A stretch of 64,000 nucleotides of DNA, from NCBI RefSeq assembly GCF_000834055.1, contig NZ_JXSQ01000010.1, positions 1 to 64,000 of the forward strand. Direction: 5' to 3'. Position numbers and translations under genes: made by a program. The stretch is from Leucobacter komagatae. Its GTDB lineage: Bacteria > Actinomycetota > Actinomycetes > Actinomycetales > Microbacteriaceae. Of the stretch, positions 53,805 to 62,652 are shown piece after piece (within the stretch, counting starts at the first letter, position 1; each line of letters opens with the position of its first letter). The notes beneath the pieces were generated by a model, which did not search any database, had not been told where the DNA came from, and saw only the letters and a program-made list of their open reading frames with translations.

Positions 53805-55103
53805 GTGCCACAGTTCAACCGACGTACGCTCGGAGCCGTCACCCCAGCCGACTTCGACCGTTTGCACGCGCTCAGACGCATGCAGGGGATCGCAGTCGGG
53901 CTCCTCATCTTCATGGCAGTGCTGTTTGTCGTTGCCTTTATTCTCCAAGAGCGGATCCCGTGGTTTGGCTACGTCCGAGCCGCGAGCGAGGGCGGCATGG
54001 TCGGTGCGCTCGCCGACTGGTTCGCCGTCACCGCGCTGTTCCGACACCCGCTCGGCGTGCCGATCCCGCACACGAACCTCATCGCGAACAAGAAGGACGA
54101 GATTGGTGAGGGTCTCGGATCCTTCATCGAGGAGAACTTCCTCGCGGACGAGGTCGTCCACGACAAGCTCTCCCAAATCAGCGGGGCACGCATGGCCGGG
54201 TCATGGCTGCGCGAAACGGGAAACGCGAAGCGCGTCAGCGACATGGCTGCCGGCATTGGCCTCGGGGCGCTCACCGTACTCGACGACCGCGACGTCCAAG
54301 ACCTCATCGAGTCGCTCGCCCGCAGACACGTCATCGACCCCGAATGGGGCCCGCTGCTCGGCCGCGCAACCGAGTCCTTCATCTCTGGCGGCCACCACGA
54401 GTCCCTCGTCGATCTCGCCGCGAACCGCGTCAGGCTGTGGCTCGTGCAGCATCCGCAGGCGTTCGACAACGTCATTTCCTCGCGGCTGCCCCAGTGGATG
54501 CCGAGCATCGTCGAGAAGTTTGTCGATCAGCGGCTACACACGGAGGCCGTGAAGTTCCTCGAGAACGTCTCCGCTGACCCGGAGCATCCGGCGCGCATCG
54601 CCATCACGAAGTTCCTCCACGACCTCTCCCGTGACCTGCAGGAGCAGGAGTCGCTGCAGGAGCAGCTCGAGTCGTTCAAGCGCGAGGTGTTCGACAGCCC
54701 GCGGATCCGCTCGCTGGCCGCGAGTACCTGGCAGACAGCTCGTGCAGCGATCGTCGAGATGCTCGAGGATCCGGAGAGCGAACTGCGCGAACGCATCACC
54801 GCTGCAGTGACCGACTTCGGGCGGAAGCTCGAGGAGGACGCGACGCTGCAGTACAAGATCGACGTGTGGGTGATGAAGATCGTCGAGTACCTCGTGCACA
54901 CCTACCGCCACGATCTCGCACAGGTGGTGTCCGACACCGTGCAGCGCTGGGACGCGAAGGAAGCCGCCGAGAAGATCGAGTTGCAGGTCGGCAAGGATCT
55001 CCAGTTCATCCGCATCAACGGCACGGTTATCGGTTCGCTCGCCGGGCTCACGATCTTTACGATCGCGGAGCTCGTGATCGCTCCGCTCGCCTTCGCCGGG
55101 TAG
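53805..55103 (+). CDS. DUF445-family membrane protein
   Basis: 432 residues. A first membrane helix (about 25-43, GIAVGLLIFMAVLFVVAFIL) is followed by VRAASEGGMVGALADWFAVT, a DUF445 hallmark, then a long charged helical region with likely coiled coils (QEQESLQEQLESFKREV), and a last helix near 405-428. Function unknown; relatives sit at the envelope. The GTG start lies 6 nt after CATAAT, and ggaggg before it may also serve as a ribosome-binding site. Confidence 0.88.
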   Translation: MPQFNRRTLGAVTPADFDRLHALRRMQGIAVGLLIFMAVLFVVAFILQERIPWFGYVRAASEGGMVGALADWFAVTALFRHPLGVPIPHTNLIANKKDEIGEGLGSFIEENFLADEVVHDKLSQISGARMAGSWLRETGNAKRVSDMAAGIGLGALTVLDDRDVQDLIESLARRHVIDPEWGPLLGRATESFISGGHHESLVDLAANRVRLWLVQHPQAFDNVISSRLPQWMPSIVEKFVDQRLHTEAVKFLENVSADPEHPARIAITKFLHDLSRDLQEQESLQEQLESFKREVFDSPRIRSLAASTWQTARAAIVEMLEDPESELRERITAAVTDFGRKLEEDATLQYKIDVWVMKIVEYLVHTYRHDLAQVVSDTVQRWDAKEAAEKIELQVGKDLQFIRINGTVIGSLAGLTIFTIAELVIAPLAFAG

Positions 55104-55270
55104 CTGCTGCGAACGTCTCCAGCCACGCTGAATACGCGTGACGCGCCCGGAGCGCATTCCACTCACGGAAGATTCTCAGCTGACTTCTGCGGCCGGCTTA
55201 GGGAGCGGGCCAATGCACGCGCAGCACGCCACGCCAGCGCCCAAGCGTGCCGCGACCGAGCAGCTTCGGC

Positions 55271-55912
55271 CTAGCGGAAAGCAAACGGAAGGAGCATGTC
55301 TTGCACGCGATCCTTCATCGCCGTGTGGTCTGAACGCGTTGCGATTGCGCAGCGCGTCACGGTGCAATCGAGCCCCTCGACCGTGGGCTCAGGGACCGTG
55401 AGCCGCACGGAGAAGCTGCCCCGAGCAGCGTCGTCGTAGCCCTGCGTAGCGAACGCCCGCCAGGCCCAATCGTTGGTGATCCACGCGCTCGAAAGCGCCT
55501 CCGTTGCGGCGGCTTCGCCGGTCTCTGCGCCCTCCGGAATTCCGCCAAGACACGGGCCGGGCTTCACCTCAGCGGACTCCGGCACCGCACAGAACCCCAC
55601 GTATATGCCGAGACCGGCATCGAAGCCTTCGCCGCTCACCACGAGCTCATCGCTTGGTGTGAGCGAGTCAAGCTCAGCCGGGCTGCCGTCAACGTTTGTC
55701 ACCTCAAGCGCCCGCGTTCTGCCGTCTGCGCCAGCCGCCGTCGACTCCGAGACGAATCCGTCTGGGATGGCCTGGCCGGAACTGCCCGTGTTTGAGTGCG
55801 TAAGGATCGGGACAATAATCGCAGCGACTACGCCAAGAATAATGAGCGAAAGTGCGAGCACTATGAGCAGAACAGTGCGCTTTACTGAACGGCGAGGTGC
55901 GGACGATCTCAT
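55271..55912 (-). CDS. Hypothetical membrane-anchored protein
   Basis: 213 residues. A basic start (RSSAPRRSVKRT) and one membrane helix (about 13-36) put the rest outside. The extracytoplasmic part contains a beta-rich segment (DELVVSGEGFDAGLGIYVGF) and four Cys (GFCAVP, GPCLGG, LDCTVTRCA) that could form two disulphides. I do not recognise the family. The ATG lies 6 nt after TAACAT. The preceding gap (55104-55270) holds nothing clear. Confidence 0.72.
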   Translation of the reverse strand: MRSSAPRRSVKRTVLLIVLALSLIILGVVAAIIVPILTHSNTGSSGQAIPDGFVSESTAAGADGRTRALEVTNVDGSPAELDSLTPSDELVVSGEGFDAGLGIYVGFCAVPESAEVKPGPCLGGIPEGAETGEAAATEALSSAWITNDWAWRAFATQGYDDAARGSFSVRLTVPEPTVEGLDCTVTRCAIATRSDHTAMKDRVQDMLLPFAFR

Positions 55913-56041
55913 AACCTCATGTTAGCGCCGCAAACACCGGTTCCCAACGTGCTAAGATCATGCCCATACGTCCATGTTGTATTGAGTACTGCCTCGCGGG
56001 AGAATATCCTGCGGGGCCCGAAATGTGTAAGGGGGTCACGC

Positions 56042-56239
56042 ATGGGGCGCGGCCGTCAGAAGGCAAAACACACTAAAGTCGCTCGGGAGCTGAAGTATTT
56101 CAGTCCAGCTACCAACTACTCGGAGCTTGAGCGAGAGCTCGCTTCGGGGCACGTCTCCGACGAGGAACGTTGGGCAGACCTTGCCGACAAGTACAACGTC
56201 GATGACGAGGACTCCGAGGAGGAGGACGACGACAGCTAG
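56042..56239 (+). CDS. DUF3073-family small protein
   Basis: 65 residues, the normal length of this actinobacterial family. The start MGRGRQKAKHTKVARELKY and the following SPATNYSELERELA are conserved; the C-terminus is strongly acidic (DEDSEEEDDDS). A basic head and acidic tail suggest a nucleic-acid or ribosome-associated role, unproved. GGGGGT precedes the ATG, and a -10-like TAAGAT lies near 55953, giving a leader of about 80 nt. Confidence 0.92.
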   Translation: MGRGRQKAKHTKVARELKYFSPATNYSELERELASGHVSDEERWADLADKYNVDDEDSEEEDDDS

Positions 56240-56261
56240 TCGTCTCCGACTCACCAGCACC

Positions 56262-56305
56262 AAAAGTTCTGGCCGCCTCAGTTAACTGAGACGGCCAGAA
56301 CTTTT
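56262..56305. terminator. Bidirectional terminator between DUF3073 gene and gpmA
   Basis: A 14-bp stem (aaaagttctggccg / cggccagaactttt) with an inner 14-nt palindrome (ctcagttaactgag). Four A at one foot and four T at the other allow use on both strands. Confidence 0.92.
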
Positions 56306-56315
56306 CGCTTGGGGG

Positions 56316-57056
56316 TTACTTGCCCTGTGCTGCGACAGCTGCTGCACCGGCAGCTGCTGCTTCAGGGTCGAGGTAACGTCCGGCACCCGTTGGGGTTCCG
56401 TCGTCGTTGATTTCGTAGACGAGCGGCATTCCTGTTGGGATGTTCAGCGCGGCGATGTCTGCGTCGGAGATGCCCTCGAGGTGCTTCACGAGTGCGCGCA
56501 GCGAGTTCCCGTGCGCGGTGACGAGTACCGTCTTGCCGGAGTTCAGCTCGGGGAGAATGTTGCCCTCCCAGTACGGAACCATGCGGGCAACGACGTCGCT
56601 CAGGCACTCGGTACGCGGTGCTTCGCCGTCAATAGCTGCGTAGCGCTCATCGTTCGCCTGCGACCACTCGCTCGCATCGTCGAGCGCTGGCGGAGGGGTG
56701 TCGTACGAGCGACGCCACTCCATGAACTGCTCCTCGCCGTACTTCTGCAGCGTCTCAGCCTTGTCGAGGCCCTGCAGTGCACCGTAGTGGCGCTCGTTCA
56801 GTCGCCACGAACGCTCGACGGGGATCCACATGCGATCGGCGCTTTCGAGCGCGAGGTTCGATGTCTGGATCGCCCGGCTCAGCAGCGAGGTGAAGAGCAC
56901 GTCGGGGAGCAGCCCCGATTCCTTGAGCAGCTTGCCGGCAGCCGCCGCCTCGCCACGCCCGCGCTCAGTGAGTCGAACATCGACCCATCCGGTGAACAGG
57001 TTCTTTTCGTTCCATTCGCTCTGGCCGTGACGGAGCAGGATCAACGTGTTGGTCAT
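56316..57056 (-). CDS. gpmA: 2,3-bisphosphoglycerate-dependent phosphoglycerate mutase
   Basis: Interconverts 3- and 2-phosphoglycerate in glycolysis. 246 residues. The phospho-histidine motif is [32 protein letters not shown] and [17 protein letters not shown] complete the active site. ATG follows TAAGCT by 6 nt with no ribosome-binding site, so it is probably leaderless. Confidence 0.96.
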   Translation of the reverse strand: MTNTLILLRHGQSEWNEKNLFTGWVDVRLTERGRGEAAAAGKLLKESGLLPDVLFTSLLSRAIQTSNLALESADRMWIPVERSWRLNERHYGALQGLDKAETLQKYGEEQFMEWRRSYDTPPPALDDASEWSQANDERYAAIDGEAPRTECLSDVVARMVPYWEGNILPELNSGKTVLVTAHGNSLRALVKHLEGISDADIAALNIPTGMPLVYEINDDGTPTGAGRYLDPEAAAAGAAAVAAQGK

Positions 57057-57062
57057 GTTTCC

Positions 57063-57068
57063 AGCTTA
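57063..57068 (-). promoter_or_regulatory. -10 hexamer of gpmA, leaderless
   Basis: TAAGCT on the minus strand, then 6 nt (ggaaac), then the gpmA ATG. Confidence 0.58.
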
Positions 57069-57102
57069 GCGAGGTTCTCCCCGAACGCGTGAGGGTTGCT
57101 CG

Positions 57103-58215
57103 CTACAGTCGCTTAAGCTTCGGAATGTTCCGCGTCGCGCCAGCATCCGTCGGCACGATCATCTCCTGGGCGGCGGCGATGGCACCGGCCACGGGCGCCT
57201 GCGGGTCAGCTGCCGCTGATCCGCTCCGAACCGCGAGCGTGAGATCGCCGGGCACCGATCGCTTCAGCAGTGCGAGCGCGATGCCACCCCACTCGTGGTG
57301 GAGCGCTGCGCGGGTGATTCGCCCGACGGGTCGCGCATCGGGATCCGCGGCCTCACCCTCTCGGAAGACGAGCGCGCCGGCGATGGGCAGTTCGCCCTCC
57401 GAGCCATCGAGGTGGAGCAAGACAAGCCGTCGTGGCGGGTGGCCGAGGTTGTGCACCTTCGCGACGGTCTCCTGCCCGCGGTAGCACCCCTTGGTGAGGT
57501 GAACCGCGCTGCGCAACCAATCAAACTCGTGTGGGATCGCCCGGTCGTCGACGTCGGCGGCGCGGGATGGGCGCCACGCACGAATCTCGAGCGCGTCGAG
57601 CGCCATCAGGCCAGCCGGTGCGGCGGCGCGCGAGACGGCAGCCAACGCAGCGGCCGGGAAGACAAACTGTACGGCGCTCCAGTCGGCACCAGCGTGCTCG
57701 CCGTGCGCGTACTGGGTGCCGCCGCGCGCGACCTCAGCCCACGGGTCGGCCCATTCGACAACGGGCTCGAGCGCGCGCAACGCGGTCGTTGCGCTCCCGC
57801 CCTCGAACGCGAGTACCGCTGCGAACCGCTCTGAAACGTCCTCGACGACGACGCGCAGCGCGAATCGCATGCGGTTGAGGTATGTGGCGAGAGACTCGGC
57901 AGAGTCCTCGTCGACGAGCAACCAGGCGGTCTCGCCATCGTCGACAACGCGGATTGCGTGTTGGATTCTGCCATTCGGGTCAAGCAGCAGCGTCTCGGTT
58001 GCCACGCCGGGGGCGAGCCCGAGGAGCTGCTGACTCGTCATCGAGTTCAGCCAGCTCAGGCGGTCAACGCCGCCGACGGTGATGATGCCGCGATGCGAGA
58101 GATCGACGACAGCGTTACCCGCGTCGAGGGCGCGCTGTTCGGCGACTGGCGAGCCGTAGTGGAGCGCGACTGGCTCCCCGACCGCCCCAGGCAGTGTGAG
58201 GAACGGGCTCGACAT
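57103..58215 (-). CDS. ygfZ: YgfZ/GcvT-domain folate-binding protein
   Basis: 370 residues. Folate-binding fold related to GcvT, used in iron-sulphur protein maintenance. The YgfZ signature K-G-C-Y-x-G-Q-E is present in HLTKGCYRGQETVAKV. N-terminus ALHYGSPVAEQRALDAG, DLSHRGIITVGG and DRLSWLNSMTSQ are typical. The ATG at 58215 (MSSPFLTLPG) is chosen over a longer frame without homology. It lies 14 nt after a 34-codon membrane peptide gene and is probably co-transcribed with it. Confidence 0.88.
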   Translation of the reverse strand: MSSPFLTLPGAVGEPVALHYGSPVAEQRALDAGNAVVDLSHRGIITVGGVDRLSWLNSMTSQQLLGLAPGVATETLLLDPNGRIQHAIRVVDDGETAWLLVDEDSAESLATYLNRMRFALRVVVEDVSERFAAVLAFEGGSATTALRALEPVVEWADPWAEVARGGTQYAHGEHAGADWSAVQFVFPAAALAAVSRAAAPAGLMALDALEIRAWRPSRAADVDDRAIPHEFDWLRSAVHLTKGCYRGQETVAKVHNLGHPPRRLVLLHLDGSEGELPIAGALVFREGEAADPDARPVGRITRAALHHEWGGIALALLKRSVPGDLTLAVRSGSAAADPQAPVAGAIAAAQEMIVPTDAGATRNIPKLKRL

Positions 58216-58229
58216 GAGGGAGCGAGCGA

Positions 58230-58334
58230 CTAGCGCTGACCCTTGAAGAGATTGTAAATAACGGCGCCGGAGACCCAAGCGATCGCGACGCCCGCGAGAC
58301 CAAGAAGGCCAAGGAAGAAGAGTTCAAGAGCCAT
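58230..58334 (-). CDS. 34-residue single-helix membrane peptide
   Basis: A short frame MALELFFLGLLGLAGVAIAW, continuing to a tail YNLFKGQR and TAG. It is almost all one hydrophobic helix (about 5-27) followed by a short basic end. GGAG lies 8 nt before the ATG at 58334; another in-frame ATG at 58340 is too close to it. It ends 14 nt before ygfZ. I do not recognise a family. Good ribosome-binding site, clean helix and operon position support it as a real gene. Confidence 0.62.
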   Translation of the reverse strand: MALELFFLGLLGLAGVAIAWVSGAVIYNLFKGQR

Positions 58335-58368
58335 AAGCATGGCTCCAGTCTAGCAACTCTTGCTGGAG

Positions 58369-58656
58369 CTAGCGGATGAGCGTGCCGAAGATGTCGATCA
58401 CCGCGATAATCACCACGGAGCCGGCGATACTAAACGCGAGGCGACTGATGAAGCCCTCACGCTGGGCGGTGCCGAGCTGGAGCGCGAAGGTGACAAGCGT
58501 CGACACGCCGACGGCGAGCGTGAGCCACTGGAAACGTGCGCCGTCGACCAACACCGTCACGAGCACTCCGAACACCACGGCAACACCCCACGCGATGATG
58601 AGGCGCGGCAGGTGCCAAGACACTCGCGTGACCTCGCTCGTTTCACTTGCACTCAT
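58369..58656 (-). CDS. Small membrane protein, 95 aa
   Basis: 95 residues with three predicted helices: about 19-37 (LIIAWGVAVVFGVLVTVLV), 43-61 (WLTLAVGVSTLVTFALQLG) and 73-92. A polar N-terminus (MSASETSEVTRVSW). GGGAAG lies ahead of the ATG. Not recognised beyond conserved actinobacterial hypothetical membrane proteins. It lies 34 bp before the membrane peptide gene on the same strand. Confidence 0.75.
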   Translation of the reverse strand: MSASETSEVTRVSWHLPRLIIAWGVAVVFGVLVTVLVDGARFQWLTLAVGVSTLVTFALQLGTAQREGFISRLAFSIAGSVVIIAVIDIFGTLIR

Positions 58657-58729
58657 TTACATATCTTCCCACACTGCCGCAGTTGCCGCCCCAGTAAGAT
58701 GAACCCCTAGACAGTTCGGGAGGTCAGCC

Positions 58730-59488
58730 ATGCACCTACTGCTCCTCACCGCGGCTGATTTCGCCGGCAACCGCGACGACGGGCGGCAGCCGCAGCGCGG
58801 CTCAGGAACGCTCAGCGATCCGCCGCCGCACACTCAGCTGACACCGCTGCCCTCGCTCGACGTGCTTCCGCACGAGGTATCGATTGCGAGCATTGCGTCT
58901 CCGCTGCAGGCCGCACTCGCGCAGGAGGGGGCGACGCATCCGGCAGACGCCATCCTGCTTGACGGCACGCGCGACCCGCGGGCTGCCCGCGCCGCAGCAC
59001 TCGCCCTCAGCGAGCGCACCCGGCTGCCGCGCGTCGCGATTCTGCGCGACGCAGCGCTCGCCGCGCTCTCCCCTGAGTGGGGCGTCGCCGATTTCCTCAC
59101 CCCTGAGGCAAGCCCAGCCGAGATCGACGCGCGGCTGAAGCTGCTCGCCGCGGCTCACACGGCTGGCGCGCCAACCGGTGCAGGTGCAGCCGTGGAAGTG
59201 TCTGGCGTGGAGATTGATGAGTCGAACTTCATCGCGACGGTGCACGGGCGCACTCTCGATCTCACCTACAAAGAGTTTGAGCTGCTGCACTTCCTTGCGC
59301 TTCACCCGGCACGGGTCTTCACGCGCGAACAGCTCCTCACGGAGGTGTGGGGTACCGACTATTTTGGCGGCGCGCGCACGGTCGACGTGCACGTGCGGCG
59401 GCTCCGCGCGAAGCTCGGAGAGCACGAGTTGCTCATTAGTACGGTGCGCGGGGTCGGCTACGGCTTCGCGCGTGGCAGCCAGGGTTAG
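58730..59488 (+). CDS. glnR: GlnR-like OmpR-family regulator with degenerate receiver
   Basis: 252 residues. The N-terminal receiver-like part lacks the usual acidic pair and carries an extra polar insert (about 18-40), but keeps ILLDGTRD at the acceptor-strand position. The winged helix is strong: LDLTYKEFELLHFLALHPAR, DYFGGARTVDVHVRRLRAKL, STVRGVGYGFA. This closely resembles mycobacterial GlnR (Rv0818), an orphan nitrogen regulator that needs no phosphorylation, and mshD follows as in M. tuberculosis. GGGAGG precedes the ATG, with TAAGAT upstream. Confidence 0.85.
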   Translation: MHLLLLTAADFAGNRDDGRQPQRGSGTLSDPPPHTQLTPLPSLDVLPHEVSIASIASPLQAALAQEGATHPADAILLDGTRDPRAARAAALALSERTRLPRVAILRDAALAALSPEWGVADFLTPEASPAEIDARLKLLAAAHTAGAPTGAGAAVEVSGVEIDESNFIATVHGRTLDLTYKEFELLHFLALHPARVFTREQLLTEVWGTDYFGGARTVDVHVRRLRAKLGEHELLISTVRGVGYGFARGSQG

Positions 59489-59524
59489 CCGTCACGAACA
59501 AGCGGTAAGAGATAGGAGCACGGG

Positions 59525-60508
59525 ATGCGGGCAGACAGTCGGGACAGTGTGAGCGGTGTCATCCTTGAGGCGGGCTCGGCCGAGCACGCAACCCCGATCA
59601 TCGAACGCGCGGAACGTAGCGACAGGGTTCCGCCGGTCTCCGACCAGGCGTTGCTCGCTGCGGCGCAGGGCCAGCGCGAGCTGCTGCTGATTTCTCGCGC
59701 GGCAGACAGCGGCCACGCTGCTGGCGAGCCGGTGGCCGTCGGTGTACTCGGCCAGGGCGAGCTCGACCTCGTTGTGGATCCCGCCGCGCGCGGGGCTGGG
59801 GTGGGAACCGCAGCGCTGCACGCGCTGCTCGAGCGGCACGCGGCGGCCGCTGGTGCTGCAGGCGGGGAGCCCGGGTTGCTTGCCTGGGCGCACGGCGTCA
59901 ACCCAGCGGCGACGGCGCTGCTCAGCGGCGCAGGTTTTCGCCCGGTGCGTTCACTGTTTCGGATGGCGCTGGATCCGGCGCTGCTGCCGGCGGCTGGCAG
60001 TGACCCCATGAGCGTCGCGCTGCCCGAGGGGTTCGCGTTGCGAACATTCGATACGGATCGCGAGGCCACCCCCGATGCCCCCGACGATGCGAGCGCGTGG
60101 GTTGCCGTGAACGCCAGAGCGTTTGCGAGCCACCCTGAGCAGGGACGAGTGACGCTCGCGGACTTCGCCCTCATGCGCGAGGAGTCGTGGTTCGACGCGT
60201 CGGACCTGCTGTTGCTCGCGTCGGTGAACAGCACGCAGCTGGCTGGTTTCACCTGGGTAAAGACGGTACGCGACGGGGAGCTCGTTGAGACGGAGCTGTA
60301 CGCGATCGGCGTTGACCCTGAGCACGCTGGGCGGGGTCTTGGCAGGGCGCTGCTTGAGGTGACGCTTGCGCGGATGGCGCAGCACGGGCCTTCCAAGGTG
60401 ACGCTCTACGTCGACGGCGAGAACGAGCGGGCCGTCCGCATGTACGAGGCCGCGGGGTTTACCGTCGATTCACGAAGCACACAATGGCGCGGCCCAGCCG
60501 GACACTAG
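59525..60508 (+). CDS. mshD: Mycothiol synthase
   Basis: Acetylates Cys-GlcN-Ins to mycothiol, the actinobacterial thiol buffer. 327 residues with two GNAT domains: a degenerate N-terminal one (ELDLVVDPAARGAGVGTAAL) and the active C-terminal one (ELYAIGVDPEHAGRGLGRAL, with VDGENERAVRMYEAAGFT). It lies 36 nt after glnR and 16 nt before ppk1 on the same strand. The gene is a strong actinobacterial marker. Confidence 0.93.
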   Translation: MRADSRDSVSGVILEAGSAEHATPIIERAERSDRVPPVSDQALLAAAQGQRELLLISRAADSGHAAGEPVAVGVLGQGELDLVVDPAARGAGVGTAALHALLERHAAAAGAAGGEPGLLAWAHGVNPAATALLSGAGFRPVRSLFRMALDPALLPAAGSDPMSVALPEGFALRTFDTDREATPDAPDDASAWVAVNARAFASHPEQGRVTLADFALMREESWFDASDLLLLASVNSTQLAGFTWVKTVRDGELVETELYAIGVDPEHAGRGLGRALLEVTLARMAQHGPSKVTLYVDGENERAVRMYEAAGFTVDSRSTQWRGPAGH

Positions 60509-60524
60509 GTGCCAGAATAGAACC

Positions 60525-62648
60525 ATGAGCGAAGAGACCCGCGAGATCACCATCGTCGATGACGGGGCTTTGCCCGCCGATCGGTACATCGACCGCGAAC
60601 TCAGCTGGCTCGCGTTCAACCAGCGCGTCCTCGAGCTCGCGGAAGACGAAACCGTTCCGCTGCTTGAGCGAGCGAAGTTCCTCTCCATTTTCGCGACGAA
60701 CCTCGACGAGTTCTTCATGGTCCGCGTTGCCGGCCTGAAGCGCCGCATCGTCACAGGGCTTGCGGTTCCGACGAACGTCGGGCGCGCCCCGACCGAGGTG
60801 CTCGCTGAGATCAACCGCACCGCCTCCGAGCTGCAGCTGCGGCACGCTCGCTGCTTCGCGGAGAAGGTCAAGCCGCAACTCGCTGACGCCGGGATCCACA
60901 TCGTCGAGTGGGAGGCCCTCGACGATGCCGACCGCGAGATCCTCACCAATTACTACGAGCAGCGCATCTACCCCGTGCTCATGCCGCTCGCCGTCGACCC
61001 TGCGCACCCCTTCCCCTACATTTCGGGCCGCGCGCTCAACCTGTCGATCAGGGTGCACAACCCGAACACCGACAAGATCGAATTCGCGCGCCTGAAGGTG
61101 CCGCAGATGATCCCCCGTTACGTGCGTGTGGATCGCCGCGAGTCCGACGACAACGTTCGCTTCATCGCGCTCGAAGAGCTCATCGCGAACCAGCTCGACG
61201 GGCTCTTTCCCGGCATGAAGGTTATCGACGACCACGTCTTCCGCGTCACCCGCAACGAGGACGTTGAGATCGAGGAAGACGAGACAGAGAACCTCATCCA
61301 GGCGCTCGAGAAGGAGCTGCTGCGCCGTCGCTTCGGCCCGCCGATCCGCCTCGAAATCTCCGACGACATGGACGAGGCAACGCTCGACCTCCTCATCCGC
61401 GAATTCGACATCGACGAAGAGCAGGTCTACACGCTTCCGGCGCCGCTCGACCTTTCGGGGCTGTTCGGGCTTGCGAGCCTGCGCCGGCCAGACCTCAAGT
61501 ACCAGCCGCACATCCCCGTCACGCACCCGGCGTTTCGCACGAGTTCGCCGAGCGATAAGCCAGACATGTTCGCTGCGATCGCCAGGCGTGAGGTGCTCGT
61601 GCATCACCCGTACGAATCGTTTGCGACCAGCGTGCAGGCCTTCATTGAGCAGGCGGCCACCGACCCAGACGTGCTTGCGATCAAGCAGACCCTGTATCGC
61701 ACGTCGGGCGACAGCCCCATCGTTGCCTCGCTCATCAAGGCTGCCGAGGCAGGCAAGCAGGTGCTCGCGCTCGTCGAGGTGAAGGCACGCTTCGACGAGG
61801 AAGCGAACATCACCTGGGCTCGCAAGCTCGAACAGGCCGGGGTGCACGTCGTCTACGGCATCGTCGGGCTGAAGACGCACTGCAAGCTCGTGCAGGTGAT
61901 TCGTGAGGAGAGCGGAAAGCTCACCCACTACTGCCACATCGGTACGGGCAATTACAACCCGAAGACAAGCCGAATCTATGAGGACTTCGGGCTCTTCACG
62001 ACGTCCTCCGAGATCGGCCGCGACGTCACGAAGCTGTTCAACGTGCTCTCCGGGTACGCGATCGAAACCGACTACGACCGGCTCCTCGTCGCGCCCCTGC
62101 AGCTGCGCAGCGGGCTGCTCGAGCGGATCGAGCGCGAAGCGGAGCATGCCAGGGCTGGCCGGCCAAGCGGTATCCGCTTGAAAGCGAACTCCATGGTTGA
62201 TGAGGCCATCATCGATGCGCTGTACCGCGCGAGTCAGGCCGGTGTTCCCGTCGACGTCTGGGTGCGTGGCATCTGCTCGATCCGCGCGGGCGTCCCAGGG
62301 CTATCCGAGAACATCCGCGTGCGTTCCGTACTCGGACGCTACCTCGAACACTCACGAATTTACTCGTTCGAGAACGACGGCGAGCGAGACGTGTTCATCG
62401 GCAGCGCCGACCTCATGCACCGCAACCTCGATCGGCGCATCGAGGTGCTCGTGAGCCTCGCCGAGCGCGAACATCTCGCGCGCGTTGACCGGTTCTTCGG
62501 CTTCGCGTTCAGCGACGACGTCTCGTCGTGGCGCATGCTCCCCGACGGATCGTGGCAGCGCCGCGTCGTCAGCGAAGAGGGCGAGCCGCTCCCCGACCTG
62601 CAGGATCTCGTGATGACAGACCGCACCCAGGCGAGGAGAGCACGGTAA
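60525..62648 (+). CDS. ppk: Polyphosphate kinase 1
   Basis: Makes polyphosphate from ATP reversibly. 707 residues. N-terminal RELSWLAFNQRVLELAED, the phospho-accepting His in GLKTHCKLVQVIRE, second catalytic His region GSADLMHRNLDRRIEVLV, and HYCHIGTGNYNPKTSRIYED are all present. The phosphate genes phoU-senX3-regX3 lie elsewhere in the window. Four nt separate it from the Nudix gene. Confidence 0.96.
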   Translation: MSEETREITIVDDGALPADRYIDRELSWLAFNQRVLELAEDETVPLLERAKFLSIFATNLDEFFMVRVAGLKRRIVTGLAVPTNVGRAPTEVLAEINRTASELQLRHARCFAEKVKPQLADAGIHIVEWEALDDADREILTNYYEQRIYPVLMPLAVDPAHPFPYISGRALNLSIRVHNPNTDKIEFARLKVPQMIPRYVRVDRRESDDNVRFIALEELIANQLDGLFPGMKVIDDHVFRVTRNEDVEIEEDETENLIQALEKELLRRRFGPPIRLEISDDMDEATLDLLIREFDIDEEQVYTLPAPLDLSGLFGLASLRRPDLKYQPHIPVTHPAFRTSSPSDKPDMFAAIARREVLVHHPYESFATSVQAFIEQAATDPDVLAIKQTLYRTSGDSPIVASLIKAAEAGKQVLALVEVKARFDEEANITWARKLEQAGVHVVYGIVGLKTHCKLVQVIREESGKLTHYCHIGTGNYNPKTSRIYEDFGLFTTSSEIGRDVTKLFNVLSGYAIETDYDRLLVAPLQLRSGLLERIEREAEHARAGRPSGIRLKANSMVDEAIIDALYRASQAGVPVDVWVRGICSIRAGVPGLSENIRVRSVLGRYLEHSRIYSFENDGERDVFIGSADLMHRNLDRRIEVLVSLAEREHLARVDRFFGFAFSDDVSSWRMLPDGSWQRRVVSEEGEPLPDLQDLVMTDRTQARRAR

Positions 62649-62652
62649 CTTC

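Noticed and set aside
60459-62147. A 562-codon minus-strand open frame opposite ppk
   Set aside because: Antisense shadow of a clear polyphosphate kinase; high GC lowers stop frequency on the other strand.
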